Shown one piece after another: positions 54,561-64,000 of a stretch of DNA of 64,000 bases. The notes under the pieces were generated by a model that saw only the letters and a program-made list of their open reading frames with translations, searched no databases and was not told the DNA's origin. This DNA is from Liolophura sinensis. Lineage: Eukaryota > Mollusca > Polyplacophora > Chitonida > Chitonidae. The position numbers and the translations under genes were made by a program. The stretch spans positions 4,898,001-4,962,000 of the forward strand of contig NC_088300.1 of assembly GCF_032854445.1 (NCBI RefSeq), given 5' to 3'. Positions within the stretch are counted from its first letter, which is position 1, and the number at the start of each line of letters is the position of its first letter.

Positions 54561-54587
54561 GTCCCATTGTTAAATGCTTTCGTTATA

Positions 54588-54593
54588 TTTATT
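54588..54593 (-). promoter_or_regulatory. Poly(A) signal of the minus-strand single-exon gene
   Basis: AATAAA on the minus strand, about 170 bases after the stop codon of the 276-residue frame. Confidence 0.45.
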
Positions 54594-54765
54594 TAACGAG
54601 GTGCCTGTATACTTAGCCATTCTGAAACTAAGATCCGTCTTTTATCGTGATGACAGTTCAAACTGGACATTCGACAAATACAAAAGTATACTGAAAAACT
54701 TCATATAAACATAACTAACAGTAATAGGGTTTGGCTGGCATAAGCATTCAAAAGCAAACAGACCG

Positions 54766-55596
54766 TCAGATATTACTGACTCGCAAGTACCTACAAGTTC
54801 TCAATTTTTCAATATCTTCAGCTGAAACTGTCTTTAAAGTGTCCACTTTTCTTGGTGGCCGCTGTTTATTTTTAATCCGCTCCTCTCTTTCCTTCTTTAG
54901 TTCACAGATAGTCTTGGTCATGTTTTTGGTGTCTTCGCCCATGGCAAGAATTCTCCGTCGACTCCTCAGACGTAGGTTGAACAGTCGTCTTTCCAGCGCG
55001 CTCATTAGCTTTATCCTGGGGATGACTTGGTGGAAAGTTACCTTCAGTATATCACACATGATAACCCTGTCGTTCAGGTTCGCGTTAGTCTTAGAGTAGT
55101 TTATCTGAAGCTGACGAAGTTTCCTTCTGGCTTCTACCACATCGTTACACTGATTTGCACTCTCTTGATACAACACGGAGCTTTTCATCGCTTTACCACC
55201 GGCTTTTAGGTAACTATGAGATTTCTCAGATTTTGCATCAAACAACCCGTTTCGATTCGATACAGATGGGCGTCTAGCCTGTCCCTGGTAAATTTCGCCT
55301 TCCGAAGAGATTTTTCCAGGTTTAAATTCTTTCGCTGCCATTGTGAGACTCTTCTTCGCAGTTGTCCTGTACTGCGGGATTTTCTCGTCCACGATTCTGA
55401 CCGTCTTCGGTCGGATAAGTGTCACGTTTGAGTCCTCCCCTGTAGTGCCCGGAACAGGAGGGCAAATCGCGGATATGGTATCGTCATGTACAAATGGCGA
55501 CAACTTCAAAAGTATCCCAGTTTTACGCATCCTTACTTGCGGGTTTCCCTCCGGCATTGGTCTTTCTGGTGGTTTAGGTAAATGTGAGGAGTCCAT
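54766..55596 (-). CDS. Unknown single-exon protein, 276 residues, basic C-terminal helix
   Basis: Uninterrupted frame from ATG to stop, much longer than chance frames in this AT-rich DNA. The N-terminal half is Pro/Ser/Lys-rich and looks disordered (HLPKPPERPMPEGNPQ, PPVPGTTGED). Residues about 140-276 are dense in Arg, Lys, Glu and Leu and likely helical (EARRKLRQLQINYSKT, ALERRLFNLRLRSRRRILAM, CELKKEREERIKNKQRPPRK). No signal peptide, membrane segment or known domain was recognised. Absence of introns beside intron-rich genes suggests a retrocopy or a young gene. A basic, charged, intronless gene could be germline-specific, but that is a guess. A downstream poly(A) signal supports it. Confidence 0.6.
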   Translation of the reverse strand: MDSSHLPKPPERPMPEGNPQVRMRKTGILLKLSPFVHDDTISAICPPVPGTTGEDSNVTLIRPKTVRIVDEKIPQYRTTAKKSLTMAAKEFKPGKISSEGEIYQGQARRPSVSNRNGLFDAKSEKSHSYLKAGGKAMKSSVLYQESANQCNDVVEARRKLRQLQINYSKTNANLNDRVIMCDILKVTFHQVIPRIKLMSALERRLFNLRLRSRRRILAMGEDTKNMTKTICELKKEREERIKNKQRPPRKVDTLKTVSAEDIEKLRTCRYLRVSNI

Positions 55597-55599
55597 GCT

Positions 55600-56690
55600 G
55601 TTGTCAGTAAATCCTTGTGCATTTCAAGCACACATTCATTTCAAGACTATATGATGGTTTACCTCAAAAGTCTAGACCCCGATGATTGGGAAAGCGTTTA
55701 TGATCTGTAGCTATTTTGCATATTCCCATGCATACGAATAAGAAGTATGGTGCTTCGGTGCACCAGCTTAAGCCCCAAACTATCCGCTAATCTTATAACC
55801 TTACCTACCGATCGAACTTTATCCCTTGTGATTTTATTGCAGGTCTACCTCCGTTTTATCACCTCTCCCTGGCTCAGTGCAAACAATCATAATTTAATTA
55901 TGTGCCCGACGTTGTTGACTCAGAGCTGTAAAACACTCCAATAAAGACTGGGTTCTGCAGAACCACACAACATAAAATTTACACCACGTATTCTTCTTCG
56001 TTGATCCTGTTATATTTATGTGGGACATATTATCTATGTAGCATGGACTGGCAGGATCTAGTGGAGACAGATACCATGACGTTATCTCATCTATAATTAA
56101 ATCTCTGATCGTACCCAAGACTTGATGCTCCCACTGTGACAACAGTGGCTATGGCGATTGAGGAATGTCACAGATAACGCCGTGAAGCGTGGCCATTTCT
56201 CAATATATCACCACACACGTGGTCCTCGGCTCAGATTCAGACATTCGCTTTATCTTCTTGTGTAACAAGAAAATCCTTGTGCAAATCCATGTACAGCAAA
56301 TCAGTAAACCACTGTCCTGTACTGACATTCCTTCCCACGGGTGAACAATACATGTGCGTCCTGTTTGTGGAGTACAGGTGATCTACAGCAAATTTCACAT
56401 AATACCACACAAGGGAGACAACTGACCTCGTCTTGCCACCAAGGCCCTAAGAACAATGCAAACTGGAGGATTTTGTAAACTCTCTGCTCAAGAATTCGAC
56501 GCAGTGCGCGATTTTTTGTCATTTTCATGACAGTGATTAGGGATATGAATGATGAAACTCGGCAGATCTCATCGCAAACCTCCCATCCTCGCAAGGTATA
56601 CATATAAAGAAACCACTTAACCGTAAAGCCGTGCTCAAACCAGTGGGAGTTTGACCATGCAATTCGACAGAACTAAGCAAATACTGGATA
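55600..56690. other. Intergenic, no gene seen
   Basis: Includes the presumed upstream region of the minus-strand single-exon gene. Minus-strand frames at 55894-56142 and 56301-56603 are unsupported. Confidence 0.4.
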
Positions 56691-56699
56691 AACCATATG

Positions 56700-57530
56700 A
56701 ACTAAAACACAGCAGCCTCGATAGTTGGATGATTGGCATCTGGCCATAAATAACTGGTGAAGCAATCACGATAGTGGGATAATTGCTTCTAGCCACACAT
56801 AACGGGTGAAGCAGCGGCAACAAGAGGACCACTGGCATCAACAGATAATCGGTAAAGCAGCTACGGCTGTACAGCAATTGGATCTGGTCACACACAAGTG
56901 GTGAAGCAGTCACGATAGTGGGATAATTGCTTCTGGTCACTCACAAGTGGTGAAGCAGTCACGATAGTGGGATAATTGCTTCTGGTCTCACACAAGTGGT
57001 GAAGCAGTCACGATAGTGGGATAATTGCTTCTGGTCACACATAAGTGGTGAAGCAGTCACGATAGTGGGATAATTGCTTCTGGTCATACATAACTGGTGA
57101 AGCAGTCATGAAAATGGGATAATTGCTTCTGGCCATGCAAAGCTAGTGAAGCGGCCGCGATAGTGATATAACTGTTTCTGGTCACACATTTCTGGTGAAG
57201 CTGTCATGATAGTGGGATAATTGCCTCTGGTCAAATATAACTGGTGATGCAGTCATGATAGTGGGATAATTGTCTCTGGTCAAATATAACTGGTGATGCA
57301 GTCATGATAGTGGGATAATTGTCTCTGGTCAAATATAACTGGTGATGCAGTCATGATAGTGGGATAATTGTCTCTGGTCAAATATAACTGGTGATACAGT
57401 CATGATAGTTGGATAATTGTCTCTGGTCAAATATAACTGGTGATGCAGTCATGGTAGTTTGATAATTGCCTTTGGTCAAATATAACTGGTGATGCAGTCA
57501 TGATAGTTGGACAGTAGCGTTTGGTCACTG
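56700..57530. repeat. Minisatellite, about 49-bp unit, two subfamilies
   Basis: About 16 copies. The left part uses GTGGTGAAGCAGTCACGATA, GTGGGATAATTGCTTCTGGT; the right part (from about 57190) uses ACTGGTGATGCAGTCATGAT, AGTGGGATAATTGTCTCTGG with AAATATA. The change is abrupt. Confidence 0.92.
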
Positions 57531-57539
57531 GACATGCCG

Positions 57540-58440
57540 AGATATCAGCAGTGTTGGATCTGCCTCCGGAAGAGTACTTAAGGAAGAACATTTTTCAGGG
57601 CGCCTGTTTGTCGTATGACGGATACGTGACATAGTCTGACATTGGCTTCGTTTATTTATTACTAAACCTGATTATGTGTTTTAGTTGCTATAAAGATGCC
57701 GATGAAAACCCAGAGCATTTATCGATGCCAAATAACCTCGTGTCGTATATTTTTATTTTGTAAATATTAATATTTCATTGTTCAAGAGCATTCAAAACAT
57801 TAGCATACTATATCATGTGCGACATAGTTTACGGAGGGAAATGTTGAAGATCGCCCTCTAATAGTGGTGAATCATTGGAACGTCTCGTCAAAGACGCTCA
57901 GACATAGCGTCCTACCGAGTCACAGTACACTAGCACCGAATCTGTATTTTATCCAACAACAGTAAAGCCGTACCTTCATAATAATCGGTCTTGTAACAAC
58001 CGTTATAGCCCCTGGATATACAGGCTTGCGATTGTGAGCTAATCGGTTATTTAAATGTTGGAACTGGGGATTAGATTCAATCATCCCACAGATATTTCGC
58101 AAGTTTAACTAATAACTGCCCTTTTGAATGTTTATCCGACCTTATTTACCAATTAAATCCGCATCAGTCTTACAGCTGTCAGCTGAACAATTGGAAAGCA
58201 GATTCAGTAGATCTCTGGGTCACAAGTGTCTAGCTGTACGGCCCACAGTCATGCAGGTCATCTGAATACATCGCTGAAAACATTCCAACTCTTTAATAGC
58301 CTACACCATGGGTATCCATTGTAAGAAATGAGTATAGTAATACCGAATTCAACACGGTTCTAAATTATTTCGTTTATTTTTCATGAACCGCGCCACGTCT
58401 CGGGTTTGCTTTAAGGTCTATTGAACTTATAGATAGATCA
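57540..58440. other. Upstream region of the plus-strand single-exon gene
   Basis: No gene recognised. It may hold the promoter of the gene beginning at 58474; no clear TATA box was identified. Confidence 0.4.
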
Positions 58441-58473
58441 GTTGACTTGTCTGTAGCGTGTTGTACTAAAAGC

Positions 58474-59280
58474 ATGGCTTTTAATTTTTTCAATCTGAAG
58501 GTTTCCCGAAAACGTTTCTTATCTCGATCGTTTGACAAAGCACAAAAAGTACGAGCCAGAAATGCTGTCATCGAAAGACATTTGGAAGCTGAAAACATAC
58601 ACATGAAGAAACTTCAGGATAGAGACCAGAGAATGGGGCGAAGAGATCGCCAATGCTTGATTAAAGCTTGGAAAACCTCTGTGGAGAAGAAATCCCCTGA
58701 GCCACAGGAGTGGTTATCCAGGCAGAAATCTCTGATATGGAGAGAACAAGCGCGGGAAAGGATCTCTAAAAGAGGCAGACGACCAGGGCCAATTGTTCCC
58801 GCACATATCTTTGCACATGATGGGTCTTGCCATCAACTGTTTTTCGACAAGGGAGAAATGCGACAGAAAGCACTTACTGGAAATGGTACAGAAAAAGAGG
58901 AGTTTCTCAATATTCTTCCAGCCGTTTATCAGTGCAGATATTATCATAGATGTACGTCTGCTCCTGTTCACCCTAGACGCAGTGAAACTCCACGGCTTGG
59001 ATCCCCAGTCCTAGACGCGAGGACCGATTCTCCACCAAGGCCATCAACCGTGTCTAAGCGAAAACCAGACAACAACCACATCATGGAGACAACTCGGCCG
59101 AAGTCTTCAGTACACAACCAGCGGACAAAGAAACCAGGAACAAACGAAGGGCGCCAGTCTGAGATAAAAACCCATCCAACATCAGGCTGGTCAAAGCCCT
59201 CTCTTGTTACGTTTGAAGATAAAAGTTGCGAAGTGAAAATAGTTGTAACATGTGACAACGAACCTGATATTCAAGACTGA
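58474..59280 (+). CDS. Unknown single-exon protein, 268 residues, basic
   Basis: The frame stays open from about 58447, but the first true ATG is at 58474. The N-terminus is strongly basic (NFFNLKVSRKRFLSRSFDKA), followed by a charged, probably helical stretch (ARNAVIERHLEAENIHMKKL, then QDRDQRMGRRDRQ), a Trp-containing region (WLSRQKSLIWREQARERISK), and a Pro/Ser/Arg-rich disordered tail with an acidic end (CDNEPDIQD). No domain is recognised, and there is no signal peptide. Together with the intronless gene at 54.8-55.6 kb it forms a divergent pair of similar size and composition, although the sequences are not obviously alike. Confidence 0.58.
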   Translation: MAFNFFNLKVSRKRFLSRSFDKAQKVRARNAVIERHLEAENIHMKKLQDRDQRMGRRDRQCLIKAWKTSVEKKSPEPQEWLSRQKSLIWREQARERISKRGRRPGPIVPAHIFAHDGSCHQLFFDKGEMRQKALTGNGTEKEEFLNILPAVYQCRYYHRCTSAPVHPRRSETPRLGSPVLDARTDSPPRPSTVSKRKPDNNHIMETTRPKSSVHNQRTKKPGTNEGRQSEIKTHPTSGWSKPSLVTFEDKSCEVKIVVTCDNEPDIQD

Positions 59281-59289
59281 AGGGCAGTT

Positions 59290-60800
59290 GCTAAGTTGAG
59301 GAATGGGCATAGCATTTAACACGAACCCATCGTGTACAAAACTAGGATGGTATTCTACTGAGCATAGATTTACACTTGGATTTTCGCACCATAACTAAAA
59401 TGAAATGAAACTTTTATTTTTTATTGAACAGGAAATGGAGGAAATATTTTGGATCTAGCTTTTGGGTGTAGTATTCTGTTTCTTGTGGCTTAAATCCAGT
59501 ACTTCCAATGGATTGTCACAAGCTCTTATATACAGACAAAATTACTAAACCTTCATTAATTTATACTGCCTCGGTGTCGGTTGTCTCCCTTAGAGCGGTG
59601 TGGCATGTGTTTGGTGTTATTGGGAGATAATAAAAGGGAGAGTTTCATTTATCAGTATTGAGTACGGCGTAAACCACCAATCCAATAAATATATAAATTT
59701 ATCAATAATTAATCTTTCTGAATGATTTACATGTATCGAAACTTTCTCAGTTATCATAGTAAATTTTGTGACTGTGGTTCTGAGGAAGATGTGAAATAAG
59801 ATTATGCATGTATAACTGTCACCCCGGTTATTTATATTACTCAACTGAAGTGTATACTTGTAGAGGTATAAATGTATCTATACGTCCACAGTTTTAGCAT
59901 ATTTACATAGTAAATGGTATACCTTCATGATATGGACTAGTGTTAAAAGCGAGTGCCTTTTATGCTGGATTCAGTTTCAAGTACGATTATACCAAGAAGT
60001 TTTAAATAGTTGACTTGTGGCTTCACGTGTTAGGAAAAGGGCATGGAATGGTCGACAGTTTGGCGGGCTTCCATACCTAATTCCTTCAACATCACACATT
60101 GTTACGTTGTATAATCAACATGACAACACTGTAACCGTTGCGTAGCAAATATACCATTGTGATATAAATGATAAGAACAACGTTAAACCAAGAGCAAATT
60201 ACGGAAATAAATGTATTAATTTCCGTAGAATAAGTATTCATATCGCTTTACTGAAAGTACATGTAATGTGAATCTACACATGTCGCCAGGACAATTGTGT
60301 GTGACAAATGTAAATTTCTTAAAGCCGTTTGTAATCCACGTCATTTTTTGTGCCATAACTTTAGAATGACAGACATATCATATAAACGGATTGAGGGTCC
60401 CTCAAATGACATCTGCACACAGAAAACGTGTCAGTTTCATGTACATGTATGTTATATGAATTTCGGCTTGAAGCGTGTCCATAGTAACCACGAGTTTCCT
60501 CGATGAACGCGGTCGAAAATAAATTGCTCGATATCAAGAATGCATTTTCGTTAATGTGACAGATAGAATGGCCATTCACAATAATCACAAGTAGGCTAGT
60601 TTCCTCAGATAGGTATGGGTTTGTCCAACCTTGTACAAAAGATCGAAACAGCTGACAATAACTTAACCAGGTGTGTATAACTTCGCGTAGGCTATACATG
60701 CACGCCTTAACTACACATCAATATGTTGAGGGAATCGATCTATATAGGTCAGCTGGAAAATTCATACACAATGGTTTAACTGGCTGTAGGGCGCGTGCTA
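59290..60800. other. Intergenic; short SINE-B remnant at 59655-59697
   Basis: No gene recognised. At 59655-59697 the sequence TTGAGTACGGCGTAAACCAC, CAATCCAATAAATA is the tail of a reverse SINE-B. Confidence 0.45.
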
Positions 60801-62370
60801 TATTTCACTGAATAAATCATGTTAAAGAAAGAGTTGTGCGCAGGGCGATACAACACAGCGCTATATAACATCTCATTTGGTCATGAGTAAACATAGGCAC
60901 CTCCAAGTACACACCATTTGCACTGTGTAAACTGAAAAAGCATGTGGAGACTACGTTTTCCAACGCTCTCGTCTGTGGCAAACGTGTGCCAATTCTGTAT
61001 ACCCAGGAAACAAAAACACCAAACAGCGTTAATTTTGTCCGTATTTTGTTCTCGAGACCACAAAAAGCAGTTAATTGATGTTGGAAGGTGATAATATTGT
61101 CGTGTAGACTGGAAATACCAGATATGTGTAAGCACCTCCATCTCCATGTCACGTTTGCGGAACGTTTATTTACATTCTCTTGTTTGTTGTTGTTTTTAAA
61201 TATAAGTTAAATCACGGTTAATGTAAGGCATTGGCGCACCTCGTTGCGTCTCGCTCTAGTATATGGTTAAGCATACTCAGTGAGTATCAAGACGGTTTCA
61301 TACGTCTTTTGTGACAACCCATAACGGGTGGATTGCATTACCGAAGGGCCTCGCGGAAACACGATTAACATGAACAGATACCCTTCTTCTCAGAACCATA
61401 TATTGTTCAATAACATCCAACTTACAATGAGCCTTTCATTAAACTGCACATGTTCAGAAGCTTGTTTTTGATTTGAACGTTGCCACAATGAAGACTAAGT
61501 TGTATATCGTCTGACCGAAGTCGATGCACGGTATCAGACGAATGGCTCGCTGGCGAATTAGACGGTATTTGCAATTAGTCCATGTGATGAGTGGGATAGT
61601 ACGTGTGGAGTCCTGCAGGGCGCCCTTCGCCTGTGGTGTGACATAGGCACCTGTAGCGGCGATTGCGGATCAGTCGTGCGGAGACACCCCGCCCAACACA
61701 GACGTGGGAATGCCGGCTCAAAGAAATACAGACGTTTAGGTAAAGTAGTGAGGGTCCCTTGATGAACAGAAAGGCAAAGTTAAGGGTCTGAAGTGCGCAG
61801 GTGTTTTCTCTACCACTTTGTCGAACTTCATGTGGTAAGGCCATTTAGCTAGAAATGATATAATATGCATAGTGAGGGTAAACCCAGGCTTCAGGTATGA
61901 ACGTAGCGGAATATATAACCGTCAGCAATGAATATGTGCTGCAGTGCAGGTCAGGTGGTGAACGTATACTCCACATATAGAAACACAGGTGAGTGAATTG
62001 GTAAATAGTTGTCCAGATATGGGTGTTGATCAATATCATAAGCATCCAGGGAGCCTAATGCACGACAAGCATTCAATAATCCATAGCCAGAACTGCCGTG
62101 CATAGTCTACATTACCCAGACGTAATCAACGGCTCGGAATGTAATTGAAAGCCTGCTAAGTGCCATGACATTCATATTAAAATGTGAATGCCATCTAATT
62201 ACAGTTCACTACCTACGACATAGGGTAGAATGTCAGGCACTGTCTATGACATACGATAGAAAGTCAGGCACAGGCTCTATTTGTTTGTATGACGGCCTTG
62301 ACGAGACCAACAAATTCGAATAGAACAAAAGAGAATTCAAGTGGTTAGCAAATCTTAGGCTGATCGAATG
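60800..62370. other. Intergenic, no gene seen
   Basis: Several minus-strand frames of 66-111 codons (60817-61152, 61575-62045) show no domain, signal or splice support. At 62222-62280 there is a short imperfect duplication (GTAGAATGTCAGGCAC and ATAGAAAGTCAGGCAC). Confidence 0.4.
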
Positions 62371-62428
62371 TGTGAGTGCTTGGGGTTCAACGTCTTAACA
62401 ATTTTTCAGTCATATGACGATGAACAAG
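62371..62428 (-). mobile_element. SINE-A tail fragment
   Basis: GTGAGTGCTTGGGGTTCAAC, GTCTTAACAATTTTTCAGTC, ATATGACGATGAA: the reverse copy of the last 60 bases of SINE-A, with a few bases missing. Confidence 0.8.
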
Positions 62429-62831
62429 CTGATCGAAGAGAATTTTTATTATGGGAAAAATACATACTCGCTAATATGGTTTTGGTGACAGGTACTTCAT
62501 ATACGCTGATTTGGCAAATCTTGATTTCGGAATGATACTATGATACACCAGTTTAGTAAATGTTGTTCCAGAAAAGAAAGCGCCTATAATAAACCAGTAA
62601 AAGTAATATACTAACTGAACATAGAAAATGGGCATGGATATAAACGTATGTTGGGTTACATTTACATACATCTATAATTGTTCGAATATTTTTTTAATTT
62701 GAGAAAATTTCAATGCACAGTTACTTTTTTTGACCGAGTCTAGATATACTTGACGCGCATGTATTTGCTGATTGCTGTTAACGCTATTGTCGTGAATTGT
62801 TCACTTCAACCCTGACGATTAGTTTTATGAG

Positions 62832-63058
62832 TGGAGGAAACCGGAGTGTCCTGTGGTAAACCACCGACGTTTGACGAAGTCTCGCGGTCTTCTACGGTCG
62901 TGCGAGTGCCACCGACCGCTTATTGTCACCAAAACTCCACGGACAGAATGGGGGAATACACAAAATCCCCTCCCAAGGCTGGGATCGAACTTGTACCACA
63001 TGTGTGTCGTAGTGATGGAAAGACACCAGTCAAACACTTGGCCACGACCCGTTGACCT
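62832..63058 (-). mobile_element. tRNA-derived SINE (SINE-E), reverse copy
   Basis: The minus strand begins GGTCAACGGGTCGTGGCCAA, GTGTTTGACTGG (A-box-like) and continues GTACAAGTTCGATCCCAGCC (B-box), then a body with GACAATAAGCGGTCGGTGGC. Different from SINE-A and SINE-B. Confidence 0.65.
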
Positions 63059-63069
63059 CAATTTGAGAT

Positions 63070-63570
63070 GTGGACCCTATAAACTGTAGCGAGTGGAAAA
63101 TGTCTCTGCAGTCACATCCTAGATGGCCTTTATTCGCTATAGGAGTCATTCTTTTTTACGTTTCTGTTCAAATTTCTAGGTTTGGAACGCTCGCGTTCAT
63201 TGTTATATTTATACAAGTGTGCTGTTTAAGATTATCTTTATACTGGAAATGGCCAATTAATTGTTGTGTTAAATTTAATTAGAATAAACGATGGAAACAT
63301 AAACATCATCTGCCATCCACCAAAATGACCTGGATCTGCCAAAATCCTTAACCACGCAGCCATGCGTCGTCATCGCATTTCTTCTTCTGACTCTAACTGG
63401 ACTATATTTATTAATTTGATTGGTGTAGAATTTCGCACTCGTGGATTTTTCTGATGCCAGGACACATATATGAAGGATTACTTTTGGGTTAGTGTACATC
63501 ATTATATTCTGAAATTGCGTGAAAGAGGTATGTTATTGCGGCATAAAAATTAGCACCTCGGTTTCTGATA
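63070..63570. other. Intergenic, no gene seen
   Basis: Short overlapping frames on both strands; none supported. Confidence 0.4.
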
Positions 63571-63576
63571 TTTGGA

Positions 63577-63932
63577 CCGGCCCCGATAGCACAGTTGGTA
63601 GAGCGTCTGCTTCGAGAGCGGTAGATCCACGGTCAATCCTGGATCGGGTCACACCTAAGACCTTAAAAGAGGAAGTCGTAACTTCCTCGCCTGGCGTTCA
63701 ACATGAAGGGGATGGTGCAACGACTGGTTGACCCGTATCAGTGTAATGGCTTGGGCGGGGCGGCTTACTTGCCTTCGGTAAGTCGTCTCAGTGAAGCAGC
63801 ACTACATAAATGAGCGGTGGAAATCCGTCCTGCAACAAGGAGGCATACTACATTCCCTCTAAGGATTTGTTCGGGGTCATATGACTGAAAAATTGTTAAG
63901 TACGACGTTGAACCCCAAGCACTCACTCACTC
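63577..63932 (+). mobile_element. SINE-A, full-length reference copy
   Basis: The tRNA-like head has an A box (TAGCACAGTTGGTAGAGCG, 63587-63605) and a B box (GGTCAATCC, 63631). The body has GGAAGTCGTAACTTCCTCGC, GTGCAACGACTGGTTGACCC, GGGCGGGGCGGCTTACTTGC and GGTGGAAATCCGTCCTGCAA. It ends with ACGTTGAACCCCAAGCACTC and CACT repeats. Confidence 0.92.
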
Positions 63933-64000
63933 TGATATTTGTACAAATCTTAGCAAAATATTTGCATACAAGTGCATAGGCTAAAATAGTTGTTAATGTT

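Noticed and set aside
58447-58473. N-terminal extension of the plus-strand single-exon gene
   Set aside because: The frame is open here, but it begins at TTG; the first ATG is at 58474.

Overview
Eukaryotic (animal) nuclear DNA with intron-split genes, GT-AG splice sites, AATAAA signals and abundant tRNA-derived SINEs and minisatellites. The SINE types (one ending in CACT repeats) and the gene content suggest a lophotrochozoan, most likely a marine mollusc; the species cannot be named from the sequence. Most of the window is non-coding. Exon models were built by eye from splice sites, reading phase and remembered family alignments; no database search was run.

Layout. 1-6.98 kb: the 3' end of a symplekin gene (+), seven exons to the stop and poly(A) signal, with two minisatellites and a SINE in its introns. 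7-21.4 kb: gene-poor DNA with SINEs, a possible inverted-repeat element, short tandem arrays and two decayed retroelements side by side on the minus strand: a DIRS-like tyrosine-recombinase element (15.6-17.9 kb) and a Ty3/gypsy-like element (17.9-21.0 kb). 21.6-26.4 kb: a small unrecognised secreted-peptide gene (+) with three near-identical duplicated exons, each coding for a peptide block ending in a KKKR-type cleavage site, with minisatellites in its introns.

26.8-50.9 kb: a heparanase (GH79) cluster. A complete 10-exon heparanase-like gene on the minus strand (34.4 to 26.8 kb) stands head to head with a complete 10-exon heparanase gene on the plus strand (39.8 to 45.0 kb). Both models give 468 residues and eight of ten exons are equal in length. 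A third, frameshifted copy lies on the minus strand at 50.1-50.9 kb, and a 31-bp shard of exon 2 lies between the two intact genes. The plus copy keeps both catalytic glutamates; the minus copy keeps the acid/base Glu but has an altered nucleophile motif. Neither has room for the linker that vertebrate heparanase loses on maturation.

51-64 kb: SINEs, a LINE remnant, minisatellites and two divergently oriented single-exon genes of unknown function (54.8-55.6 kb minus, 58.5-59.3 kb plus), both coding for basic, charged proteins. The last 4.5 kb is SINE-rich.
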